A stretch of 11,068 nt of DNA, taken from DRVP01 sp964604045. GTDB taxonomy: Archaea; Thermoproteota; Bathyarchaeia; Bathyarchaeales; Bathycorpusculaceae. The stretch is from positions 1 to 11,068 of the forward strand of contig CAZRXM010000034.1 in assembly GCA_964604045.1 (NCBI GenBank), written 5' to 3'. Below the pieces are notes generated by a model. That model saw nothing but the letters and a program-made list of their open reading frames with translations. It made no database searches and had not been told where the DNA came from. Below, piece after piece: positions 4,860 through 11,068 of this stretch (position 1 is the stretch's first letter; each line of letters begins with the position of its first letter). A program made the translations under genes and the position numbers.

Positions 4860-7241
4860 ATGTTAGAAGAGGGTAAGAAAACTGGGAAGCCACCTCGTAT
4901 AGGCATTTTTGTATGCGAGTGCGGCGGCAATATCGGAGACGTCGTCGACGTGAAAGCCGTCATTGACGCCGTTAAAGGCTGGGAAAACGTTGTGGTCGCT
5001 AAACACCATAAGTATCTCTGTTCAAAGCCAGCTCAAGAAATGATAGCTGAAGCCATAAAAAAGGAGAACCTTGACAGGGTTGTGGTGGCCTCATGCACGC
5101 CCAGAATGCATTTGGCCACTTTTCAAAGCGTTCTGGAAAGGGCGGGATTAAACCCATACATGCTTGAATTCGTTAACATAAGAGAACAAGATTCATGGGT
5201 TCACGGTCCAAAACCAAACCCGGAGGCAACGCGGAAAGCCATAAGCCTCATACGAGGCGGGTACGAACGCAGCTTAGAACTTGAACCATTAGAGGTGATA
5301 AGCGAGAAAGGTTCCAGGGAAATTCTCATAGTTGGCGGCGGCATAGCTGGCATAACCGCCGCCCTGCAGCTTGGCTATCTGGGATATAAGGTTCACTTGG
5401 TGGAGCGGAAGCCGAGCATAGGCGGAAACATGGCAAAGCTCACGAAGGTTTTTCCTACGTTGGACTGTGCCCAGTGCATTTTGACGCCGAGAATGGCTGA
5501 GGTCGGAAGGAACCCCAACGTCAACTTGTTAACCTACGCCGAGGTACAGGACATTAGCGGACGACCTGGAAACTATACCGTGAAGGTTTTTATGAAGCCT
5601 AGAGGCGTCGACATTGAGAAATGCCGAAGCTGCGGTGTCTGCGCCAAAGTTTGCCCCGTCACTGTGCCAGACGAGTTTAATGAGGGTTTGTCCCAGCGGA
5701 AAGCCGCTTACATAGAGTTTCCTCAAGCCGTCCCATCCGCCTACGCCATAGACTTTAACGCTTGCATAAAGTGTGGAAAATGCGAGCAACTTTGCCCGGC
5801 CAAAGCCATAAACCTGAACGATACAGGCAAAACGGTTGAGTTAAACGTAGGCGCAATAATATTGGCCACAGGCTACAAACTCTACGATGCTCGGAAATTG
5901 GAGAACTACGGATACGGCATTTACAAGGATGTTGTCACTATGATGGATTTGGAGAGGCTGACATCTGCCACCGGACCGACCGGAGGCTATGTTAAAAGGG
6001 CGGATGGAAGCGACGTCCGGAAAATTGCCATAGTGCTCTGCGCTGGTTCGAGGGATAAAAACCACATCCCATACTGCAGTCGAATATGCTGCATGTATGC
6101 CCTTAAACAAGCCTTTGTTCTCAAGAAAATGCTTGGAATAGACGTGACCATCTATTACACAGACATTAGAGCCACGGGGAAGGGTTATGAGGACTTGTAT
6201 TGGCGAGATCAGGAAGCGGGCGTCGTCTTCATAAGGGGTAAGGTTGCGGAGGTATGGAAAAACACCAAAGGTAAGCTTGTAGTCCAAGCAGAGGACACCC
6301 TAACAGGCGAGGTCAGCGAAGACGAATACGACATGGTGGCTTTGGCGACGCCTATGGTTCCGCCTGACGGATTAAAGGAGCTGGCTGAAAAAATGAAGGT
6401 ACCCCTAGGCGAAGACGGCTTCATCACCGAGAGGCATCCGAAACTCGACCCTGTGGACTCGCTTGTCACGGGAATATTTGCATGCGGCTGCGCCCTAAGC
6501 CCAAAAGATGTGCGAGACACGGTTTCAGATGCTTTGGGTGCGGCGGCAAGGGCGGCACTTTTCCTGAAAAGCGAGTACATAACCACAAGTCCCGAAAAAG
6601 CATTTGTCATAGCCGACCTCTGCAACGGCTGCAGCGAATGCATAAAAATCTGCCCAGTCAACGCCATAACAATGCATGATGGGAAAGCTAAAGTCGACCC
6701 ATTCCAATGCAACGGTTGCGGCGCCTGCATTCCAGCATGTCCACGGGAAGCTATAGACTTCAAAAACTCTACGTTTAGGCAGATAACCGCAACCATTAAA
6801 GGGGTTTTAGCGGACAAGGCGCCGCAAGAAATACGGATAATCGCCTTTGTAGACAAGAACGTGGGCTACACTGGCATGGACTTCCTTGGGCTTGACCGCG
6901 CCAGCTACCCAGAAAACATTCGTATAGTGGCTGTTCCAACCACCGCCATTCTTGGGAAAAAACATATTCTAACAGCTTTTGCTTACGGAGCAGACGGCGT
7001 ACTAGTCATTGAGGGAAGCGAAGAAATAGATGAAAGATTCACTAAGAAGCGCATGATAGACATGGGAAAGGAGCTGACAGCTTTTGGAATAGAAGCAATG
7101 CGATTAAGGTACAGTTATGTGCCGCTTCCAGTTTACAAGAAATCCGCAGAACTCTTCACAATGTTCACTGAAAGAATCAAAAAGTTCGGACCCGTACCCG
7201 AGGAAAAACGAAGAAGCATAAGGGAAAAACTGCAAGGCTAA
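4860..7241 (+). CDS. hdrA: CoB-CoM heterodisulfide reductase subunit A with C-terminal FlpD/MvhD-like domain
   Basis: This 793-residue protein is the flavin core of an Hdr complex. In order it has an N-terminal HdrA domain (CECGGNIGD at 19-27; C54; C79); an FAD Rossmann motif IVGGGIAGITAALQLGYLG (157-175); the HdrA signature DCAQCILTPRM (202-212); an inserted pair of 4Fe-4S motifs (C255-C258-C261-C265P and C302-C305-C308-C312P); CAGSRDKNHIPYCSRICCMY (394-413); and a second ferredoxin pair (C588-C591-C594-C598P and C617-C620-C623-C627P). From about 655 to 740 a FlpD/MvhD-like fold follows, recognisable by YPENIRIV and GADGVLV but with no cysteines. An HdrA-MvhD fusion is known as HdrA2 in Methanosarcina acetivorans. 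HdrA binds the FAD that splits electron pairs between ferredoxin and a disulfide. The gene is divergent from the HdrD-like gene and shares its promoter region. A weak GGGGA lies nine bases ahead of the ATG. Confidence 0.95.
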   Translation: MLEEGKKTGKPPRIGIFVCECGGNIGDVVDVKAVIDAVKGWENVVVAKHHKYLCSKPAQEMIAEAIKKENLDRVVVASCTPRMHLATFQSVLERAGLNPYMLEFVNIREQDSWVHGPKPNPEATRKAISLIRGGYERSLELEPLEVISEKGSREILIVGGGIAGITAALQLGYLGYKVHLVERKPSIGGNMAKLTKVFPTLDCAQCILTPRMAEVGRNPNVNLLTYAEVQDISGRPGNYTVKVFMKPRGVDIEKCRSCGVCAKVCPVTVPDEFNEGLSQRKAAYIEFPQAVPSAYAIDFNACIKCGKCEQLCPAKAINLNDTGKTVELNVGAIILATGYKLYDARKLENYGYGIYKDVVTMMDLERLTSATGPTGGYVKRADGSDVRKIAIVLCAGSRDKNHIPYCSRICCMYALKQAFVLKKMLGIDVTIYYTDIRATGKGYEDLYWRDQEAGVVFIRGKVAEVWKNTKGKLVVQAEDTLTGEVSEDEYDMVALATPMVPPDGLKELAEKMKVPLGEDGFITERHPKLDPVDSLVTGIFACGCALSPKDVRDTVSDALGAAARAALFLKSEYITTSPEKAFVIADLCNGCSECIKICPVNAITMHDGKAKVDPFQCNGCGACIPACPREAIDFKNSTFRQITATIKGVLADKAPQEIRIIAFVDKNVGYTGMDFLGLDRASYPENIRIVAVPTTAILGKKHILTAFAYGADGVLVIEGSEEIDERFTKKRMIDMGKELTAFGIEAMRLRYSYVPLPVYKKSAELFTMFTERIKKFGPVPEEKRRSIREKLQG

Positions 7242-7257
7242 ATTTCAACCTCACGCT

Positions 7258-7292
7258 TTAAACCCCTTTCACCTAGAAGAGTAAAGGTTTAA
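7258..7292 (+). promoter_or_regulatory. Inverted repeat TTAAACC(CC)TTT...AAAGGTTTAA between hdrA and leuS, overlapping a possible leuS box A
   Basis: TTAAACC-CC-TTT at 7258-7269 is matched by AAAGGTTTAA at 7283-7292, giving ten base pairs with a two-base bulge around a 13-base loop. It begins 16 bases after the hdrA stop. The right arm, AAAGGTTTAAT, resembles an archaeal BRE plus box A placed about 45 bases before the longer leuS start. It could be an hdrA 3' hairpin, a regulator site over the leuS promoter, or chance in AT-rich DNA. Confidence 0.35.
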
Positions 7293-7335
7293 TGGAGGTT
7301 CCGCGTTATCTAGGACGGTGCGAAAATGAGGGATT

Positions 7336-10284
7336 ATGTTCTCACCACCCGAAGAAAAAACATTTAATATTCCCAGAAACAGCTCAGAAGATTTTATGGA
7401 ATTTTTAAGGAAAATCGAGGAAAAATGGCAGAAACGCTGGGAAGAAGCAAAAATCTTTGAAGCAAACCCCGACCCATCAAGGCCCAAATTCTACATAACG
7501 GTGGCTTACCCCTACCCGAATTCTCCACAGCACATAGGCCACGCTAGAACCTACACGCTGGCTGACGCATATGCAAGATACATGCGCATGAAAGGCTACA
7601 ACGTTCTTTTACCAATGGCTTTCCACTACACTGGAACCCCCGTTTTGGCTATGGCGAGGCGGCTGGCGGAAAACGACCAAGAACTGATAAACGACTTCAT
7701 AAACATCTACAAAGTCCCAAAGGAAAAACTGAAGGACTTAACAGATCCGCTTAGCATGGCACGCTACTTCCACGAGGAGATCAAAGAAGGCATGAAGCGC
7801 ATAGGCTACTCTATAGACTGGAGACGCGAATTCACAACGGTTGATCCTCAATACAGCCGTTTCATAGAGTGGCAGTTCCGCAAACTTCGCGAAAAAGGCT
7901 ACATTAAACGCGGAAGCCACCCGGTGGGCTGGTGTCCAAAAGACGGAAACCCCGTTGGACAACATGACACACAAGGCGACGTGGAACCGGAAATAGGCGA
8001 ATTCACGCTAATAAAGTTCAATCACGGCGAATGGATTCTCCCAACAGCAACCCTACGTCCGGAAACGATCTTCGGCGTAACAAACATATGGGTCAACCCC
8101 AAAGCCACGTATGTAAAAGCCAATGTTGACGGCGAAAAATGGATAATAAGCCAAGAGTGCGCCGAAAAATTAACCTACCAAAACCGTCGGGTAAGCATTC
8201 TCGAAAGTTTCTCTGGAAAAGAGCTCATAGGCAAGAAAGCAACAAACCCGGTGATTGGAAATGAGATTTACATTTTGCCAGCGGACTTCGTTGACCCTAA
8301 AAACGCAACGGGTGTAGTTATGTCCGTGCCAGGACACGCACCTTACGATTACGTTGCCCTAGAAAACCTGAAAAGTGAAACCTACAAACTTGCGGAGTAC
8401 GGACTTAAAGTAGAGGACATAAAGTCAATCGAAGCCATCTCGATAATCGAGGTTCCCGGCTACTCTGAGGTTCCAGCAGCCGATGTTGTTAAACGGATGG
8501 GTATCAAGGAGCAGACAGATCCCAAACTTGAAGAAGCAACGAGAGAAGTCTACAGAAACGAATTCCATAACGGAAAAATGAAAGGAAACACTGGAAAATA
8601 CGCCGGTATGTCCGTGGCTGAAGCAAAAGAAAGAATCAAACAGGATTTAACGGCTTCGAGGAAGGCGACAACCATGTATGAGCTTATGAATAGGCCTGTA
8701 AAGTGCCGCTGTGGCGCGGAATGTGTCGTGAAAATTTTTGAAGACCAATGGTTTATAGATTACGGCAACCCGGAATGGAAAGCCCTAGCTCATAAATGCC
8801 TAGAAAAAATGAAAATCTACCCGGAAGAGCTACGCGTCCAATACAAGTACGTGATAGATTGGCTACGAGAGAAAGCATGCGCCCGAAAATCTGGCCTTGG
8901 AACAAAACTGCCTTGGGACCCAAGCTGGATAATTGAATCCTTGTCAGACTCAACGATTTACATGGCTTACTACACAATAGCCCACCACATTAAAAAGCAT
9001 AACATCCAGCCTAACCAGCTCACAGACGAAGTTTTCGACTACATTTTCCTAGGAGAGGGAGAACCCGAAAAGATAGCTGAAAAAACTGGAATAAAATCGT
9101 TGTTACTGGAGGATATGCGAAGGGAATTTCTATACTTCTATCCATTGGACAGTAGGCATTCAGCCCACGAACTGATTCCAAACCATTTAACCTTCATGAT
9201 CTTTAACCACACAGCCATATTCCCAGAAGAGCTTTGGCCAAGGCAGATAGTGACAAACGGAGTTGTCACAATGGAGGGGACGAAGATGAGTAAATCCTTC
9301 GGCAACATCATACCCTTAAGGGAGGGCTTAGCCGCCTATGGCGCAGACCCCATAAGGCTAAGCGTCCTCGCCACCGCCGAACTGCTTCAGGACGCAGACT
9401 TCAGCCCAGCCGTCGCTAAAGCCATGCTCGGGAAACTGGAGAGACTTTACAAGCTTGTTTTGCAAGCCGTTCAAACAACCAGCGAACATGAGGAAAACAT
9501 AACAACCATTGACAGGTGGATGTTCAGCCGCCTCCAAGGACACGTCGAAAAAGCAACGGAGGCTATGGAAAGACTGGAAATGCGAAAGGCCATTCAAACG
9601 ATACTGTTCGAGATAGACCAAGACCTCCAATGGTATCAGAGACGCACAAAAGCGAAACATAGCATTGTTCGCGAAGTTTTAAAAAGCCAAATATTAATGC
9701 TGACACCCTTCGCTCCACATATATGCGAGGAACTATGGGAAATCATGGGATACAAGGGCTTCGTATCAAATGCACCATGGCCAAGGCCAGACAAAACAAA
9801 AGTGGACCAAAAAGCCGAAGAAAGCGAAAACCTTGTCAAGAAAGTTTTAGAAGACACCCGCAACATAATAAGGGCTACAAAAGCAAAACCCCGAAAAGTT
9901 TTCTATTACACAGCGGCATCATGGAAATGGAAAATCTACCTAACGGCGCTAGAAAAATCCATGGGAGGCAAAATTACACTAGCTGCCTTGATGAAAGAAC
10001 TGCTGCAGGACCCAGAATTGAAAACAAAAGCTAAAGAAACAGCAGACTTTGCAAACAGAATAATAGAAGAAGTAAACCAAACACCAACGGAGGAAAAACA
10101 AAAACTGATCAGAACGGGTCAAATAAACGAAAACCAGATTCTAAAAGAAGCAGAAAACTTCCTCAAAAGCGAGTTAGACGCAGAAATAATAATCTTCGAA
10201 GAAAACAGCCCGGAACGCTACGACCCCAAAAATAAAGCGCATTTAGCAAAACCCCTACGGCCAGCCATATACATAGAGTCTTAA
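7336..10284 (+). CDS. leuS: Leucyl-tRNA synthetase, archaeal type
   Basis: This class I aminoacyl-tRNA synthetase attaches leucine to tRNA-Leu in the cytoplasm. The 982-residue frame shows YPYPNSPQHIGHARTY with the HIGH motif at 66-69; the CP1 editing domain with TLRPETIFGVTN and GVVMSVPGHAPYDY; GTKMSKSFGN with the KMSKS loop at 650-654; and a helical anticodon-binding region, with the conserved FAPHICEELWE segment, before the C-terminal domain. The insertion pattern and length match archaeal/eukaryotic LeuRS, not the bacterial form. The start is uncertain. ATG at 7336 gives a 20-residue extension and has GAGGGAT almost touching it, while ATG at 7396 begins MEFLRKIEEKWQKRWEEAKIF, closer to where archaeal LeuRS proteins usually begin, but without a visible ribosome site. 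All catalytic motifs are intact and the gene appears functional. It is not obviously part of the redox cluster. Confidence 0.97.
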   Translation: MFSPPEEKTFNIPRNSSEDFMEFLRKIEEKWQKRWEEAKIFEANPDPSRPKFYITVAYPYPNSPQHIGHARTYTLADAYARYMRMKGYNVLLPMAFHYTGTPVLAMARRLAENDQELINDFINIYKVPKEKLKDLTDPLSMARYFHEEIKEGMKRIGYSIDWRREFTTVDPQYSRFIEWQFRKLREKGYIKRGSHPVGWCPKDGNPVGQHDTQGDVEPEIGEFTLIKFNHGEWILPTATLRPETIFGVTNIWVNPKATYVKANVDGEKWIISQECAEKLTYQNRRVSILESFSGKELIGKKATNPVIGNEIYILPADFVDPKNATGVVMSVPGHAPYDYVALENLKSETYKLAEYGLKVEDIKSIEAISIIEVPGYSEVPAADVVKRMGIKEQTDPKLEEATREVYRNEFHNGKMKGNTGKYAGMSVAEAKERIKQDLTASRKATTMYELMNRPVKCRCGAECVVKIFEDQWFIDYGNPEWKALAHKCLEKMKIYPEELRVQYKYVIDWLREKACARKSGLGTKLPWDPSWIIESLSDSTIYMAYYTIAHHIKKHNIQPNQLTDEVFDYIFLGEGEPEKIAEKTGIKSLLLEDMRREFLYFYPLDSRHSAHELIPNHLTFMIFNHTAIFPEELWPRQIVTNGVVTMEGTKMSKSFGNIIPLREGLAAYGADPIRLSVLATAELLQDADFSPAVAKAMLGKLERLYKLVLQAVQTTSEHEENITTIDRWMFSRLQGHVEKATEAMERLEMRKAIQTILFEIDQDLQWYQRRTKAKHSIVREVLKSQILMLTPFAPHICEELWEIMGYKGFVSNAPWPRPDKTKVDQKAEESENLVKKVLEDTRNIIRATKAKPRKVFYYTAASWKWKIYLTALEKSMGGKITLAALMKELLQDPELKTKAKETADFANRIIEEVNQTPTEEKQKLIRTGQINENQILKEAENFLKSELDAEIIIFEENSPERYDPKNKAHLAKPLRPAIYIES

Positions 10285-10342
10285 TAATAACTGAAAGAAA
10301 CCAGTGCCCGTTCTATTGATAGCTAAACTGCAGCACTAGGGA

Positions 10343-10750
10343 TTATAAGAAGCTCCTTAGAATAGTCAAAGTTTTACTGTTCACCCTAACATGATAGTTT
10401 CTTCTTCCACCACTCGTCGTTGTAACATAAAAGTCTTCACCTTCACGAAGCTTACAACCGTATAAAAGAGCTAAAATTGTACGGCAAATGTTAACCGTTG
10501 TGACCTTTTCATTTCTGACTATTCTCTCAATATCCTCCTGTAAAACCCTCGGATTAATGGTGTAAATTACTTCAGAACGGCCACCAGCCCTCTCGTAATG
10601 AACCTCCATTTCCCTTAACAAGTGTTGAACAATGTCATAATAAGGAGACTTACGATACTTTATAAGAAAAACATAATTCACAAGGGGGATAGGAATTTCC
10701 CCTGTCCTAATTTCGGACAAGCACCTTCCCCAGATTGTATTAGAAAACAA
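10343..10750 (-). CDS. Hypothetical protein, 135 aa, convergent to leuS
   Basis: I do not recognise this family. The frame encodes 135 residues with no signal peptide, no clear transmembrane helix and no metal-binding cysteine motif. A possible beta segment (IPLVNYVFLIKY) is followed by a helix (SPYYDIVQHLLREMEVHYERAG), a middle section INPRVLQEDIERIVRNEKVTTVNICRTILALLYG that looks helical, and a basic C-terminal part rich in T, R and S (TTTSGGRRNYHVRVNSKTL). The last part could be a small beta hairpin contacting nucleic acid, but that is speculation. The longest frame starts at TTG (10750), which lies only a few bases from an AT-rich box TTATTAATAATA. A second TTG at 10720 has GGGGAAGGTG directly before it and is the better-supported start, giving 125 residues. 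The gene is convergent with leuS, with a 58-base gap. Confidence 0.55.
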   Translation of the reverse strand: MFSNTIWGRCLSEIRTGEIPIPLVNYVFLIKYRKSPYYDIVQHLLREMEVHYERAGGRSEVIYTINPRVLQEDIERIVRNEKVTTVNICRTILALLYGCKLREGEDFYVTTTSGGRRNYHVRVNSKTLTILRSFL

Positions 10751-10763
10751 TATTATTAATAAG
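10751..10763 (-). promoter_or_regulatory. Candidate box A for the 135-aa hypothetical gene
   Basis: On the minus strand the sequence CTTATTAATAATA resembles an archaeal TATA box. Transcription starting about 25 bases downstream would begin near 10728-10732. That places it inside the longest reading frame and just ahead of the inner TTG at 10720, supporting the shorter gene start. Confidence 0.35.
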
Positions 10764-10836
10764 GTTTAAGGAAAAACCTCTACGTCGCAAAATGTTGGGT
10801 AAAGCTTATCCAAGCCTTCCAAGAAAAATAAATGAG

Positions 10837-10935
10837 GGGTCCGTAGCGCAGCTTGGACAGCGAAATCCATGGTCCAAAAAGCGCGTCGGCCTTCTAAGCC
10901 GGAGGTCCCGGGTTCAAATCCCGGCGGACCCGCCA
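10837..10935 (+). tRNA. tRNA-Arg(TCT) with a 21-nt D-loop intron and encoded CCA
   Basis: The folded exons give a complete tRNA. The acceptor GGGTCCG (10837-10843) pairs with CGGACCC (10925-10931), the discriminator is G10932, and CCA is encoded at 10933-10935. D-stem GCGC (10846-10849) pairs with GCGC (10881-10884). The anticodon arm TCGGC-CTTCTAA-GCCGG has TCT at 10893-10895, which reads AGA (Arg). The T-arm CCGGG-TTCAAAT-CCCGG is standard. The only break is 21 extra bases in the D-arm. Removing 10859-10879 restores a ten-base D-loop, AGCTTGGACA, with A20, an Arg identity base. The mature tRNA is 75 nt plus CCA. There is no intron at the usual 37/38 site. A weak box A (AAGCTTATC, about 10802-10810) lies upstream. 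Confidence 0.93.
10859..10879 (+). other. Non-canonical tRNA intron (between tRNA positions 20a and 21)
   Basis: The intron ends are set by a bulge-helix-bulge. TTGG (10853-10856) pairs with CCAA (10874-10877). The 5' bulge is ACA (10857-10859) and the 3' bulge is AAA (10878-10880). Cutting after the second base of each bulge removes exactly 21 bases. Flanking pairs G51-C82 and C52-G81 (last two digits, outer) and G60-T73 and C61-G72 (inner) complete the motif. Because of short direct repeats at the ends, intron boundaries at 10859 through 10863 give the same mature tRNA; the bulge rule picks 10859. Confidence 0.8.
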
Positions 10936-10956
10936 TTAAAATTCCTCTTTCGGGAG

Positions 10957-10980
10957 AAGCAGCTCAAAATGGGCTGCTTT
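10957..10980 (+). terminator. Hairpin with short T-run after tRNA-Arg
   Basis: AAGCAGCTC (10957-10965) pairs with GGGCTGCTT (10971-10979) around the loop AAAAT, giving nine base pairs with one G-T wobble. TTT follows. It begins 22 bases after the tRNA CCA end. It could end the tRNA transcript, though archaeal termination relies more on T-runs than hairpins, and this T-run is short. Confidence 0.4.
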
Positions 10981-11039
10981 GCTCGTGCGACCTTGGAACT
11001 GTCCTGGGACGGCCCCGGGAATGTTGGTGGGACGGTCCT

Positions 11040-11068
11040 ATGGCCGAAGATCTCTTAGAGAGGTTGAA
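11040..11068 (+). CDS. Possible start of a further gene (first nine codons only)
   Basis: ATG at 11040 opens MAEDLLERL and continues past the right edge. This is a plausible charged, helical N-terminus, but nothing can be said about its product. A competing start, ATG at 11021 in another frame (MLVGRSYGRRSL...), cannot be excluded. The DNA just upstream (10991-11036) is GC-rich and foldable, including a seven-pair hairpin TCCTGGG-ACGGC-CCCGGGA at 11002-11020. That stretch might instead belong to an RNA or to a longer reading frame. Confidence 0.25.

Noticed and set aside
5841..6287. Reading frame of 148 codons on the minus strand opposite hdrA
   Set aside because: It lies opposite the HdrA FAD and cysteine-rich core and shows no motif or ribosome site.
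6209..6856. Long reading frame (215 codons) on the minus strand opposite hdrA
   Set aside because: It lies entirely within hdrA, whose plus-strand translation has intact cysteine motifs. The opposite-strand peptide shows no recognisable domain and is a codon-bias shadow.
7326..7367. Short upstream frame starting ATG AGG GAT ahead of leuS
   Set aside because: It encodes 13 residues overlapping the leuS start in another frame. There is no attenuation peptide (no leucine run) or terminator-antiterminator structure to support a leader role.
10885..10902. Canonical tRNA intron at position 37/38
   Set aside because: The anticodon stem and seven-base loop CTTCTAA are continuous, with no insertion.
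10957..11046. SRP RNA or RNase P RNA start
   Set aside because: GAAGCAGC looks faintly like SRP helix 8, but the conserved archaeal SRP and RNase P core sequences are not found.
10792..11058. Plus-strand reading frame across the tRNA
   Set aside because: It runs through the tRNA-Arg gene and the following hairpin, so it is not a credible protein gene.

Overview
The window looks like a piece of an uncultivated archaeal chromosome. The evidence is an archaeal-type leucyl-tRNA synthetase, a cytoplasmic heterodisulfide-reductase (Hdr) type redox locus, TATA-like box A sequences ahead of several genes, GGAGG-type ribosome sites, and a tRNA whose intron sits in a bulge-helix-bulge in the D-loop. 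The mix would fit a Bathyarchaeia-like or other Thermoproteota-related lineage. That placement is inference, because no rRNA is present.

Positions 1-4762 (minus strand) hold a redox gene run. In transcription order it is: an HdrD-like iron-sulfur protein (HdrC and HdrB modules fused); a 37-residue zinc-ribbon-like protein; a thioredoxin reductase; a 100-base gap with a possible second promoter; a protein with two copies of [two 4Fe-4S clusters + FlpD/MvhD domain]; an NfnA/SudB-like FAD/NAD(P)/2Fe-2S flavoprotein; and the N-terminal 133 residues of a GltA/NfnB-like flavoprotein that runs off the left edge.

Positions 4860-7241 (plus strand) hold hdrA, divergent from the HdrD-like gene across a 97-base spacer containing the symmetric box TTTTAAAA. 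This HdrA carries a C-terminal FlpD/MvhD-like domain in which every expected cluster cysteine is replaced. Taken together, the locus reads as a soluble, flavin-based electron-transfer or bifurcation system. NAD(P)H electrons could enter through the NfnA/NfnB-type flavoproteins, pass through the tandem ferredoxin-FlpD protein to the HdrA flavin, and be split between ferredoxin and a disulfide handled by the HdrD-like subunit. This resembles the bacterial Flx-Hdr arrangement. No hydrogenase, formate dehydrogenase or F420 protein is visible here.

Positions 7336-10284 hold leuS (plus strand). It is followed convergently by an unrecognised 135-residue protein (10343-10750, minus). At 10837-10935 there is a tRNA-Arg(TCT) with encoded CCA and a 21-nt D-loop intron. 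The last 130 bases hold a hairpin just after the tRNA, a GC-rich foldable stretch, and possibly the first codons of another gene. No mobile elements, CRISPR arrays or rRNA were seen. No gene-free stretch exceeds about 130 bases.
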